Source: Cadophora sp. MPI-SDFR-AT-0126 | Taxonomy: Eukaryota; Ascomycota; Leotiomycetes; Helotiales; Ploettnerulaceae | Reading direction: 5' to 3' | Length of the DNA: 64,000 bases | Assembly (NCBI GenBank): GCA_020747065.1 | Contig: JAGMVK010000010.1 | Span: 1,922,001 to 1,986,000 of the forward strand | In this document: positions 43,054-54,525 of the stretch, one piece after another | Position numbering within the stretch: position 1 is the stretch's first letter | Layout: each line of letters starts with the position of its first letter | Notes under the pieces: generated by a model | What the model was told of the DNA's origin: nothing | The model's input: only the letters and a program-made list of their open reading frames with translations | Database searches by the model: none | Translations under genes and position numbers: made by a program

Positions 43054-44693
43054 ATGACCAAAGAAGCCAGAAGCAAAGGGGCATGTTGGACCTGCAGACT
43101 ACGCCGCAAGAAGTGTGATGAACGTTTTCCCGCCTGTGCAGCATGCACTTCACATTGCCTCCCTTGTTATGGATACGAAAAGCCAGATTGGGCAGATGGG
43201 GGACCCAGACAGAAGGCCAAGACTGAGGAGCTCCGAGTCACGATTCGCGAGGTGTCTGCAACGAGGCGAATGCTCTTGAAGCAGAAAATGTCCAAACATT
43301 TTGTGGACTCAGCAATATCTCTATCGGCAGTAAATGCGACTGATGTCAACAGTATCATTCCGGACACAGCTCTGTTGACGATTGATAAATCGCAGTCAAG
43401 AAAGCCGCTTCCGCACTATGTTGAAATTCGAGAAATGTTCGACGAGTATCCCTCAGGCCAGTTCTCAACCCCCAAGACTCTGAGCCATGACCCACGAGAT
43501 GAGTTAACCGACCACTACCTTGATGTCGTCTTCCCAATTCAGTTCCCAATTGCTTCGGACTCGAAAAATGCCCGCGAGTGGTTGCTACCGCTCATCCTGC
43601 AGGTGAAACCATTATACCATGCTGCCATCAGCATCGCTGCGTATCACAAGGAGATCTCAGGACAGAGTGTTGGAGATCGGAATTACTGGAGTATCCATCA
43701 TGGCTTGGCGTTGAAAGAACTACGGCAGTATCTGGGACAATGCCACGGATATAATCTCGCGGTATCTCTGGAGTCTAATGTTGAGGTTCTTGGCACGATC
43801 GTTCTTCTTGTATCTTTAGAGGTGAGTAAATCATCATCCGACAGTTGACCTAAAACTGATCACAACAGGTCATGATGGGAGACACCGAAAGCTGGTTTGT
43901 GCACATGAAAGGACCTCTTCATCTTCTTCCAAGTCTGAAAAATGCCTGTACAAATCGCACTCTACTTTCTCCTGAGCATTTCCGGGGCCTTCAATTCTTC
44001 TCAGCGGTTATTACCTGGTACAATGCTCTCTCGTGCGCATCAACTGAACTGATACCTTGGACACCCAAATCCTGTCTTAGGACAGCCATCAGTGGCTGGG
44101 TTGATGTACATGCCGTCATAGGCTGCCGGGGCGAAGTTACGATATCCATTGTCGAAATTGCTGCTCTGACGGTACAGTTCAAGCAGCGTGGGTCAGAGGA
44201 TCCAGAACTTGCAGCTACAGCCAGGCGAATCATGTGTGATCTGCGTGAATGGACTCAGAGGCTCGGAACAAGCTCTGAGAAGGAGATTGGAGTGGATGCA
44301 CTTATTACCAGAGTATTTGCAACTGCGGCTCAGATATATCTAAATGTCGTTGCCTATGGATCTGGCTCGGAACCAGGTTTACCGAAAATATGCATCTCTG
44401 TGACCGAATCACTTGTTGCTTTGGAAGCAATCACCGACCTGCAGGTCTTGAGCACTTTAATGTGGCCTTTATGCATCACTGGATGTATGGCTAATGGGTG
44501 GCAAAGGGATGAAATGAAGAAGATATTTCTCAGCATGAAGAATGTACCTGTATTGCAAATCGGAAGCATGGACAGATGCCGACAGATCATCGAAGAATGC
44601 TGGCGATTACGACGGGACGATTGCGATGCAGATTCGCGGACCACTTGGATTGAAGCTATGGACAGCTTGGGCTTGAAAATATTGCTGGTGTAA
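43054..44693 (+). CDS. Zn2Cys6 fungal transcription factor
   Basis: A nuclear DNA-binding regulator of 530 aa. The exons are 43054-43821 and 43869-44693, with a 47-nt GTGAGT intron. The binuclear zinc cluster lies at residues 10-37 with spacing C-x2-C-x6-C-x6-C-x2-C-x6-C (ACWTCRLRRKKCDERFPAC and following). A short linker comes next, then a long helical region of the fungal-specific (Fungal_trans_2) type from about residue 140 to the end. The domain structure and length fit. It is divergent from the Nudix gene and lies upstream of an SDR and an MFS gene, so it may control them; that is inference from position. The target sites are unknown. Confidence 0.9.
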
Positions 44694-45083
44694 CATAGTG
44701 ATGCTGAAAAACTGGGGCTCGTTTCGACATTCCGTTCTCGACACCTCGTTTCGACCTTCCTTAATGCCAACATCCAATCACATCTCTCAGATACCGAGGC
44801 CACATTGAGGTCAACAACACCATCGATCATCATTGCGGCGCATTCTGCCTAACTTGCTGGCATTATCCAATTGCTTTGAAATCAAGATGCCTTCGATGTT
44901 CATCGGTGCCTGTTTCTCAAGAGATGGTCGTACCATCTGGTACAGCCTCATTTGTATAAAGATCCCTTTCGATACTCTGGGATTTCTAGCATCTCATCAA
45001 CACCAGCTTTGATTCTTCTCACATCTTCATATAACCAACTTTTTCATCTTTCTATCCCAATATCCTACTATAACTCTACCGAC
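44694..45083. promoter_or_regulatory. intergenic region upstream of the SDR gene
   Basis: 390 bases between two genes on the same strand, containing the 3' flank of the regulator and the SDR promoter. CTCGTTTCGAC/CTCGTTTCGACC is repeated at about 44727 and 44747, a short direct repeat that could be an operator-like site or chance. Confidence 0.3.
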
Positions 45084-45990
45084 ATGCCCTCATACGCTAT
45101 TGTAGGAGCCTCCAGAGGACTTGGTGTAAGTGTTCCCCTCTCCTTTGAGAAATGCACAACTCTGACAAGCCCAACAGCTTGCTTGGTTGCAATTCCTCAG
45201 CAAAGACTCCAACAATACTGTCATCGGTCTCGCCCGAGACGTGGAAAAGACCAAAGAAACCCTCGTTGCAGAGAAGATCACCGGTGTTCATCTCTTCCAC
45301 GGCGATCTGGCCAACAAAAAATCCCTCGAAGCAGCCGCCGCTTCTGCAGCAGAGGTCCTCCCGAATGGACTCGACGTTATCATCATAAATGGTGTCTACG
45401 TCACGGTAGAGACCAACAAAATGACCGTCTCAGACCTGGCCGCTCAACCGGATCTGCTCCACCGGGACATGCACACCAGTCTGGATGTCAACGTGCTTGG
45501 TTCCATCTACGCCGTCAACGCCTTCCTCCCTCTCATCCTCAAGGGATCCCAAAAGAAAATCGTCTTCATTTCATCAGGCCACGCAGATATCGAGCTTCCG
45601 GTCCCAGCGGAGATCCCTGATATGGTCACCTACGCTACCATGAAAGGGGCCATCGCCATGATAGGCGCCAAGTACGCCGCAGAGCTGAAGTCGAAGGACG
45701 TCAAGGTACTGACGCTGAGTCCTGGACTTGTAGCGACTTCGATGAACAACAATCGTGAGTAGTACCTATGCCCTACGAGTGCCGAGTTAACATGTGAATC
45801 AGCGTCTGAAGAAGATATGGCGTACTTTGTCAAGCTTCTCACGAGCTTCAAGAGACTCTTCCCGTACTGGAGGGCATCTCCGCTCTCCCCTGCTGAAAGT
45901 GTCGGCCATCAATTCAACGTCATTGAAAATCTCACGATTGCCGACACGGGCAAGTTTCTCAGCCACTGGGGGAACAAGACATGGTTGTGA
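45084..45990 (+). CDS. short-chain dehydrogenase/reductase (classical SDR)
   Basis: A cytosolic NAD(P)-dependent oxidoreductase of 268 aa. The exons are 45084-45125, 45178-45754 and 45803-45990. The cofactor loop VGASRGLG is formed in exon 1, and splicing of the 52-nt intron gives RGLGLAWLQFLSK. The active site is seen as FISSG (catalytic Ser) and YATMKGA (Tyr and Lys, YxxxK spacing). The usual NNAG is ING here. After YxxxK comes LSPGLVATSM, the usual PG motif. The last exon encodes a C-terminus ending in HWGNKTWL. It sits between a Zn2Cys6 regulator and an MFS transporter, which suggests a role in a small catabolic or detoxifying pathway; the substrate is unknown. Confidence 0.9.
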
Positions 45991-47189
45991 TTTGAGGGTG
46001 ATCTTAGGAGATTTGTGACTCGCAAACACGAGATCGCAATGTTAGAAGGGGGGCAGGGAAGGGGAGGGTATCATATTCAATGGTTTCAGTTTGTCCACTA
46101 GATCATATCTTCTACAGATCAGGTTCCTTTCGCACCTGAACGTTAGATATCTCTTCAATTATCATTTCAATTAGTCACTGTTTTATATCCTGTTGAACGC
46201 CAAGTACCTACCCCTCATTTCCCATCCCAGCTCTTAATTCGCAAGAAAGAATTTCTCTTCTGATCCCACACCTCGCAACTTCAAGTCCCAAGACAATATT
46301 AAGTCCCAAGACAATATCTCGCTACGTCATGTCTCGCGTGATCGATTTAGGGGATAGGCGGGTGGAAGTTCGAGAGACTGACGTCGACCTTTACCCAAGA
46401 TGGTTGGTCTGGAGCAAGGCTCCCAGATGTTTTGAAACAAATCTCCCTGCATCACGGGGCAGGGAAGCTAGGACCCTCGAGGCTCCGGAGGGGGAGACTA
46501 GGTTCTCTGCCTGATAGGTTGTTCATGTCGCTCGGTTTCGCTTTTCTAAAGCTATGTCCTCTTCGCTGCGAAGGCCAAGGTAAGTTCTTATGATCAGAAA
46601 TAGGAGTCTTGATTCGGGCCTACCTCCTTTTTCGTGCTACGCAGGCAGCAGCATGCACCAATCAGAGCAGAATAAACCTGTGTTCGTCGGTGTGTCCAAG
46701 CTGCATGAACGTTACAATACTTGATCGCCCGATCTTCTCTTACCCGTTTTTCTCAAATACTGGTAACGCACCAGCTGCATCTGAACTAAATCACGGTCAC
46801 ATCGTTCATCGGATAGCCTCGTTCGGGAATTTTATCACGCAAGAGCAAAACAAAGGGTGCATCGTTACTATTACATCGGCCGAGCATTCCGAGCGGGAAG
46901 CACCGAGAAAACTTTGATATTCTCCTTCCTATCACAATGCGGGGAAAAGACATAGCTGTCTCACTTTCCGGCACTGGGGCTCTAAAACCAGACTTAGAGT
47001 TGTGCGTGGCGCGAACCTTATGGGGAGAAGGTTCCACTCGCGTTTCAAAACATGAAAGTTTATTTAGAGTTTGCTAGCCGCTTCCATGCGAGGAGACGAA
47101 CACTTGGAGTATATCTCCACTCTCAACCCACATCATTCTATCGTCAGAGTGCGGAGCATCTAATGAACGAGTAACCCAAAGACGTCGAG
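45991..47189. other. intergenic region between SDR and MFS genes
   Basis: 1.2 kb with the SDR 3' flank and the MFS promoter. A duplicated AAGTCCCAAGACAATAT word occurs at about 46280 and 46300. No gene is recognised. Confidence 0.4.
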
Positions 47190-48832
47190 ATGTCGAGGTC
47201 GGACTATGGAAAGCAAGGCAGCGTTTTCCTCATCACTTCAAATGGAGAGACTATTCGACTGCCGATTCCATCTCGCTCTCCGAATGATCCTTTGACATGG
47301 AGGCCTCTCAAAACTTTTCTTTTCCATTTTTCTATGTCGGTCTTTACAACAATTGGTTTAATTCAAGTGCAAGGCACCAGTCTGCTGCTGCATAGTTTGG
47401 AATCCGAATATTCCCCGGAGGTATGTCGTTCCTGCGGTTTATGAGAATCCAACTGATAAAGTCAGGAATTTGCGCCACTTCGACTTGATGTGCTTTCATC
47501 AGTACCCAGTCTGTTCTGGGGAATAGGTGCTCTGATTTGGGTTCCACTTTCCATGGCTATAGGTCGACGACCAGTCATCATATTCTGCTCGATCCTTCTC
47601 ATATTATCGACTTTGATGGCCGCATTCTCGCAGAATTTCTACACCCACCTTGTGGCAAGATGTTTCCAAGGTATCGCGGGCTCTATCTCTCCTAGCACAG
47701 TGAGTGGAATGAAATCTATTGCTTACATCGCTGACCGTTCCAGATGATACTTATGATCCTAGATGTCACATTCATCCACCAAAGACCTCGCACCATTGCC
47801 CTCTACTGGTGCGTTTGCGGTGCCATGTCCAATGTCGGACTTGCGTTCACTCCATACATTGTCAAGGCTGGTGGTTCCTGGCGTGCCTTCTATTGGGTAT
47901 GGCTGGGACCTTGTGTCTTGACACTCGTTATGGCCCTTTTCTGGTCTCCCGAGACGTACTTCAAACGACCTCCAATGGCCTTTGATGGACACATAGTTGC
48001 GCAAAGCGAGAGTGGTAAAGTGACCGTCTACAATTCTTGGGAGGAAGTGCCAGGTGGGAAACCAATGCCAGATGAACCACAAGTTTGGACATCCTCGACA
48101 TTCCTAAAGAATGTTCTTTTCTGGAATCGGACGACCACAGATGGATGGTCTGCGTTAAAAGCTTTCCCTCGACAGATATTTTACTCCACATTCAATCCCC
48201 TGATCCTCTGGGTCCTGATCCTGAATGTCTTCGTCTTCGGCGGCATGATTGTCACTTGTGCCACTTACGTCTCTCTGTTGATGGAACCACCATACAATTT
48301 CACCTTCAACCAAATCGGTCTGGCCAAATTCAGCCCCTGCATCGGGGCGTTGTTAGCCCTTCCAGCATCCGGCTACCTCACCAGTTGTGTCACCAAGATC
48401 CTCGCCGCTCGAAATCGAGGTGTCCATGAACCCGAGCATTATCTTCCTTCCTTCATCCTACCCGTTGTTACTAGCGCTATCAGTCTAGCGCTTTTCGGGA
48501 TTGGTGCGGAGAGAGAATGGAATTGGAGATGGATCCTTTTCTTCGTTGGTTTGGATTATTTCAGTGCAGTCGCGATGTTCACGTCCAACACGCTCTGGAT
48601 CACAGAAGCCTTTCCAAGATGGGCGGGAGCAGCTATTTCGATTGTCGGTGCAGGTGGATACGCATTGAGCTTCGTTCTGGGCTCGACCATCGTGCCTTGG
48701 ATCAAGTCTCAGGGGATTGGCAATACGTATGTGGAGTTGGGTATCTTGACCTGGCTTGTTGGACTTGTTGGCTTTCCTGTCAACTTCTGGGGGAAGAGGT
48801 TCAGAGAGTACATTTACTCTAAGTGGGAGTGA
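47190..48832 (+). CDS. MFS transporter, 12-TM DHA1 type
   Basis: A plasma-membrane transporter of 517 aa. The exons are 47190-47420, 47466-47699 and 47744-48832; the introns are 45 and 44 nt. The N-terminus has the IPSRSPNDPLTWRPLKTF segment common in fungal DHA1 proteins of the Hol1/polyamine branch. Next come ALIWVPLSMAIGRRPVII (motif A), VARCFQGIAGSISPSTMIL (motif C region, restored by the second splice) and a long central loop. The second half has the matching GALLALPASGYL and WITEAFPRWAGA segments. The likely role is efflux or uptake of small organic cations or drugs. It is the last gene of the TF-SDR-MFS run. Confidence 0.9.
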
Positions 48833-49090
48833 TGGCAGTTGATGGCACTAATTGATCAAGGGCCTGGTGCCTTGGTGGATGGTGTAATTGAATAATGCGA
48901 TGCCTTGATCTGAACCTAGAACTAAAACAGAAACAACTTTTATAATGTGCTGGCACATACTCATGGTCTTTGGAAGAGGTCTGAGTGACAAATTGATTTG
49001 CATTTACTGTGTCAAGTTGCATAACGACGATCTTGTTGGGAGACAGGGACTTCCTGCCCTTAACCTAAGGCACGGATCAAGGCCATACCA

Positions 49091-49633
49091 GAGCAGACTG
49101 GCTGGATGAACCAAGGAGCCGTGTAGAGCAGCCGATGCGCAGGATGAAACTGCATCGGAGAGAAAATCGTCCCAACTTTCTGATCTTTGATGCCGATGTG
49201 AGACAAAATCACCCTCCTAGATTCTGCTGCTACTAAGATACAGCGTCCGCTAGTAATTTCAAGTCCCCTCAACATAATAGAATTATAGTCAAAATTAGCC
49301 TCTAGAGCTTATGCACTCCCGTTGTCTGAGAGCCATAATCCGTTGTCTGTGAAAACTTTCAGGTTGACATTCACGCCAAACCTACTTTCTGAAACCTACT
49401 AAGCGAGTCATTCCCAAACAATAATTTTTCCATGGCACCCGAGGCTACCAATCCATGTCTACACATTTAAATCACATGTCAGTGGTCAAATGAGGAATAC
49501 AGTGAACAAGATCGGGCATCACATTCGAATTTTCTTGAACCCTTGCTGGGGCCATCTGCTTGGCAGGTGCATGTACAGAAAGACTTTCAGTTTCCGTAGA
49601 GCAGACTGGCTACATGAACCAGGAAACCATGTA
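49091..49633. repeat. 35-bp direct repeat pair
   Basis: GAGCAGACTGGCT begins both copies (49091-49125 and 49599-49633). The rest agrees with a handful of mismatches, several of them G/A changes. Confidence 0.6.
49551..49596 (+). repeat. dispersed repeat, copy A
   Basis: 46 bases beginning GCCATCTGCTTGGCA and ending CTTTCAGTTTCCG. They match 55986-56031 with about three differences, plus one base shifted at each of two places. It directly abuts the right copy of the 35-bp repeat. Confidence 0.7.
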
Positions 49634-51712
49634 ACGTCCGTCCCTGCGTACCGGACGCACCCTGTCACGAGACGAATCTGTAGTTTTGGATTTATAACTT
49701 TTTCCTTAGCAAGTCTACGAAGTTGTTATTAATATACCACTTCCTTTAACTATTTGTTCTTAAGGAGACCACTTAGTAATAAGAAAAAGAGTGCAGTTGA
49801 TTATACTATCGATTGTTTTAATCACGCTATTGATCGCTGCTTTTACTATCTCCCCCTATTTAATCGCGACTATTAAAGTCTTTTCGAAATTCGAAGCACT
49901 TGAGGAAAGTTCCTATCACGAAATAATATAGCTCCAAATTTTAACGATACTCAGAGTGGAAAAGAATACATTCGGGAGTTTTCTGCGATATGGGGAGACG
50001 GCCTTATGTTTCGGTGCTTAGTAATATATATTTAGCCGAGTTACAGCTCAAGTTACTATGTTCACGCCCCGCGAGGCGCGAGCTGCCCAGAAAAGCCTTT
50101 CGGAACGAAATCTCAAGTGGAGGATTATCTGATCACAATGTTTGATTTGATGAAGTTTTATTGGTAGGAATTATTTATATTGTTTTGTCTGTTTCAAATT
50201 GTAGAGCTTGTCCCTAGTCAAGATGTAGAACTTTGGGGGTAAGGTGTTGATTCCGTTGGGGTCTTTTTGTGTCATTAGGTTGGGTAGAAGGGACTTGAGA
50301 GACATGATAATCAATAAGATTTGTAGCAGAAGAAGTGGCGGGTTAAGACGAGGCTGGTTTCATCCTTTGATCTGGATTTGAAGTTCGAGCTGGTGTGGCG
50401 GAAGGCGTGTGAGAGAGCTTATCAGAGGCAACGGCCAAGGTGCTATTATAGGCAGGCGATGTGTGGGGTATGGTCTGTACGTGGTCGTTTAGGTGTTGGG
50501 GATGCAAATTCTTCAGCAATATCTTCTGTGGCAGAAGCATTGGGCGTTCGTGCTAAAATACCGAATCAACATAGATAGGTTGGAAAAAATACGCGTGACG
50601 TTTTACAGGAAACGTGTGATGTTTGATTTGTGGCTTGCGGGTTTTCCCTCTGACAAATATCTCGTCCTTCCAGTTGCCGATCCCGGTCTTCTTTCTTTGC
50701 CTTTAGTTGTCTTCCTGACCCGTAGAAATACTTAATGCGAGCCCACCCAGCATGGCATAGAAGAAACCATAGTCCAAACATCTCCCTCACAACCTTGCTG
50801 GAATATTCCGTATTGGCATTTATTCAACTCTAAATTCTACGTAGTAAATCTACTCTGAAAGAACTCCTGGTCTCTGTTCAATTGGTTCCAAGGTATTCTC
50901 GTTCCAGCAGTAATTAGCTTGTTGACTTGTGAATCAGCACCAGACCTCCACCGTACATTTTGCGTGCTTCGGCGAACGCTCACGACTGGCCACACAATTA
51001 TCTCGAAATTGCTAGTAGCGATGCTGATTCTCACCGTATATAGGAATAAGAAATTCTACTCCGCGAGTTTGGCTGCTGAGAGGACTAAATTCAGGGGGCG
51101 CACGTGACGAAGTTCACATCTGCGAAGATGGCTGACCAGTTAGGTGCTTAGGTTGAAGATATTGGCTGCAGCTGATAAAGTACGCATGCTCGCCTACGTC
51201 TTGTCACGACCATCGCTTCTTCTCTTTCAACTCTTCGTCCAGCTAGCGTTTCCACTCATCCTTCTTCACTCTAGACGCAGCGGCCCGGGCGGAAATGACG
51301 AGAAGATATTTCTTGCTACACTTCACTTGCCCACTATTGCTTGGTAGAGAATAAGCTACCTTCAATATAAGCGCTTGCCTGCGCTTGGATCTCCTGCAGC
51401 TCTCACTATCACTGTTTTTCTACACTAAACGCCTCGCCGGTCTCGGTCTCTCAGATACTTTTGCCACTGAAATCACTAAATTCTATTTCCTGTCAGCTTA
51501 TTCAGGCAACTACTTACTCTCGTCGAGATGTCTTGCGCTTCTTCCCCAACTCGGTCTTCATTCGGGGAGGAAACTATTTTTGCCTTCAAGGATCTTTTTG
51601 TACTCCCTCGCGACGGTGCCTTGATTCTGTTCATCTAAACGTAGGCTTCCACTGACGTCGTTCAGCGACCCAAGGCTTCACTTCTGCCACGGACGCCTCT
51701 CACTGTGATCAT

Positions 51713-54189
51713 ATGTTTGCTTCTGGCACTGGGTCTCCCATATACAGCCGAGCGGTCAATAGTAAGTGCCCTCTTAGAAACGCCAGCTCTAGACCCTTTT
51801 TGCAATCTAACGCATCGTCTTACACCAGTCCCAACGAACCTTGACCTCCTAGTCAACAATCCAACTATCGTGGAAATCGCCGATTGGTTAGTGGAGGAGG
51901 CGACTGAGATATATAGCTATGCTTGTTACCGCCCGGCTGATAGTGACTGGCAACTCTTCAACAATTCCGTCGAGATCCCCCAGCTAGGCGAGGCGGACTT
52001 CCTCTCTGACGCCGATGCATGCTGTGGCAGTCCGCTTTCCACGGAAATTTCGACGACTTCCGCCGAGAGCGGAAGCTGGGAGGGCTATATGCATACCGGT
52101 AGCAGATATGATGATTACCAAGATCGTCTAGAAGACATATACCGAGCGCTTGATGACTTTAAGGTCAGATCCTTGTCAGACTACATCCCAGCCGAACTCT
52201 CACGACGTATACACCAAAAAACTATATTGGAACGTGTGAGTGACAACTTCTGCTCTTCCTGAACTATGCTTGAGGCCTTTGCTCCGAATGTTGTCCTGTT
52301 GACTGTCCGATATTCAGTGGATACAGAACTACGAGCATAACGAACTGATTGCGGTCAAATTTCAGCAACAACCAAGCGCGAGTCACACGACGGATACGGT
52401 GCAATACACAGTGCCGTACGCTGTGACACTCCACACCAAGGCACCTGACACTGAGTTGGGAACAAAGTTTCAAGGATCTGATAAGATTGAACATACTGCC
52501 CAGTCGCTCACAGACACTACAGAAGAAAAGCCTGAAAAGGTACTATCATCAGGCAATTTCGAGCCAACAGTGGAAGATGTGCATGTCTCCGAGGAAATCG
52601 ATCAATTCTTCACCTCTAACCTGGTCTCCTTGAAGGAATTATTCATTTCCAAAGCCATCCAGCCATTGACCCTATCAGGAATTTCTGAGAGTAACGTGGC
52701 AGAAGCGGCTGAGAACGACACAGCACCACCTAAGTCGAACGAGCGGTCAAACGTACAGTCAACCTCATTCGGTAAACATCTGGGGAGTCCGGCACCCAAA
52801 AAGCGAGCCAACGACGAGTCCGATAACGATGATGATTATAGAGCCGGCAACAACAAGAAGAAACAGAAGGAAGCCCATGATGCCAATGGCGCGGCTGATA
52901 TTCAAAGACTGGCATGTCCTTTTCGGAAACACAACCCAGCCAAGTTTGGCCTAGGTAATCCTAGGTACAAGACTTGTGCTACAGGATCCTGGAAAGACGT
53001 AGGGAAACTGAAGTGAGTACCGATCACCGAATTCTGGGTCTTCTCTTTCTGAATGGAAGTAGAGACTCGCACATCTACCGTAGTGTTCACAGAGCACAAT
53101 GTTCTGGATGCAAAAAGCCGATGAGGACACAACTAGAATTCCGGACGCATCAAACTGCCGCAATCGTCACCGAACCTAAAACCAATTGCACAAGTTGCGA
53201 AGGTCTTTTCGTGCAAGAAATTGAAAGTCTGAGAAAGCTCAAAGTCAAGGGTCTCGGACCCCAAAGAAGCTGGGAAGCGATTTACAAGATCTTATTTCCA
53301 AACTCCATGCCAATTCCAAATCCATGTAGGCACTGTCTTTTCGTTATGGCCTTGAAACATACTAACACATTCAGGGTGGGTTCCGCCTTGTGATAACTCT
53401 TACCAAGATTCAGACCAGCGGGAGTTGAAAAGGAGAATTGTTGCATACCTCGAAGCTCGATTTCAGTGTGAGTACGACAAAATCATCGCAAGCAAGGATG
53501 AGATTCTTCAGAGTCTGGTTGAAATGATTCCGGAGCGAAATACCATGTCGGCGTCGCCACCAACGGACGAGCCAGCCGAGGCACCGGAGCTTGATAATGG
53601 AAAGGGGCCGTCTATGAGCCAGTGGGAAGCTTCATTGCCAGTGCAAGTCAGCAATAATATAACCAACGATGACGAGACTTCCAACTCTTTCCAAGACCTG
53701 AACCCCTTCGATTTCGACTTGTACGAGGAACACTTCGGCGCAACGCAAACTTCCACGAGCTTGTTTAATGTTGGTGATGATGTTGGAGGGACAAATCTGG
53801 AGGTGAACTTCGATGATTATAACCCGGCAAGCGGATCTATGGAGGTCCCACAACTCGGTTTCGATGCACAATGTATCAGTATCAAAGCGTTTTTGTGTGA
53901 AGTAGAAGATGTGACAAACGGGGTTGGTGATATTAGCTGTCAAGAAAAGGGCAAAGGCATTGATCTAGGGGTACCCATAAACTCCGGGCCATTAACCGGG
54001 TATCAAGAGGGTTATCAAGCTGGCTTCAGCGAGGGGCTCAAGCAAGGAAAAGATCTGGGGTACAAGGCGGGCTGGAGAAAGGGGAACATTTCGGGATACA
54101 ATTCTGGCATGGAGGCGGTGGAAGAAGGGAATGTACAGCTGAAAGCGTTTCGGTCGTCCAGTGTCTTTAATGGAGATGTGATTGGATGA
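51713..54189 (+). CDS. fungal zinc-finger-like protein with C-terminal ten-fold GX3 motif
   Basis: A protein of 742 aa. The exons are 51713-51761, 51829-52235, 52318-53012, 53063-53325 and 53375-54189. The middle carries the fungal C2H2-like block ACPFRKHNPAKFGLGNPRYKTC, followed after a splice by KLKDSHIYRSVHRAQC and SGCKK, the pattern (ACPFxKHxP...LKxHLYRxH...CxxC) of a common uncharacterised Pezizomycotina family. A basic stretch precedes it, and a helical segment (VKGLGPQRSWEAIYKILFP) follows. Residues just before the end form ten exact GX3 units (53998-54117), resembling the deca-GX3 motif of Yae1/Lto1. The first exon and its intron (CTAAC branch) are the least certain part. It is probably nuclear; the function is unknown. 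It sits among transposon-like debris yet is intact. Confidence 0.75.
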
Positions 54190-54525
54190 GCCGAAGGTTA
54201 GTGAATGATAGACTTTGCTCCTGGGAGAGTCGAGAGACATAAAATAGAAAATGGCAAAATGTAACTATGGCCTCGGCAGTATCATAACTTTACATCTGTA
54301 AACTGCGCGAATCAGAAGGCGATCTCGTTTTGCAGCAAACAAACACCGCCACTGCTACGGAGTTATGCAGCCGGACGTAGATAGTCACCGCAATTGCTGA
54401 AACGTCCGAGAGAGACAAAACGGTCCTACACAGGGAAGACGCTGAAGCCCGCCACCAACAATGCTCCTGGAAAGCAAGCCTGACTTCCCAAGCCCCGCAA
54501 CTTTGGGAATGACTAGCCAGCCCCA
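54190..54525. other. convergent spacer
   Basis: 336 bases between the zinc-finger gene and the end of the SET relic. No gene is seen. Confidence 0.4.

Larger units (their letters stand above)
48833..51712. other. gene-free region with AT-rich tracts and short dispersed repeats
   Basis: 2.9 kb with no convincing gene. It contains a 35-bp repeat pair (49091-49125 and 49599-49633) and a 46-bp word shared with 55986-56031. A distinctly AT-rich tract runs at about 49680-50040. This looks like mobile-element debris, possibly altered by repeat-induced point mutation. The small frames 51144-51347 and 51385-51624 are not supported as genes. Confidence 0.5.

Noticed and set aside
44952..45620. Plus-strand frame of 222 codons over the SDR gene
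   Set aside because: It reads the SDR exons in the wrong frame. The correct frame shows the cofactor loop and YxxxK site.
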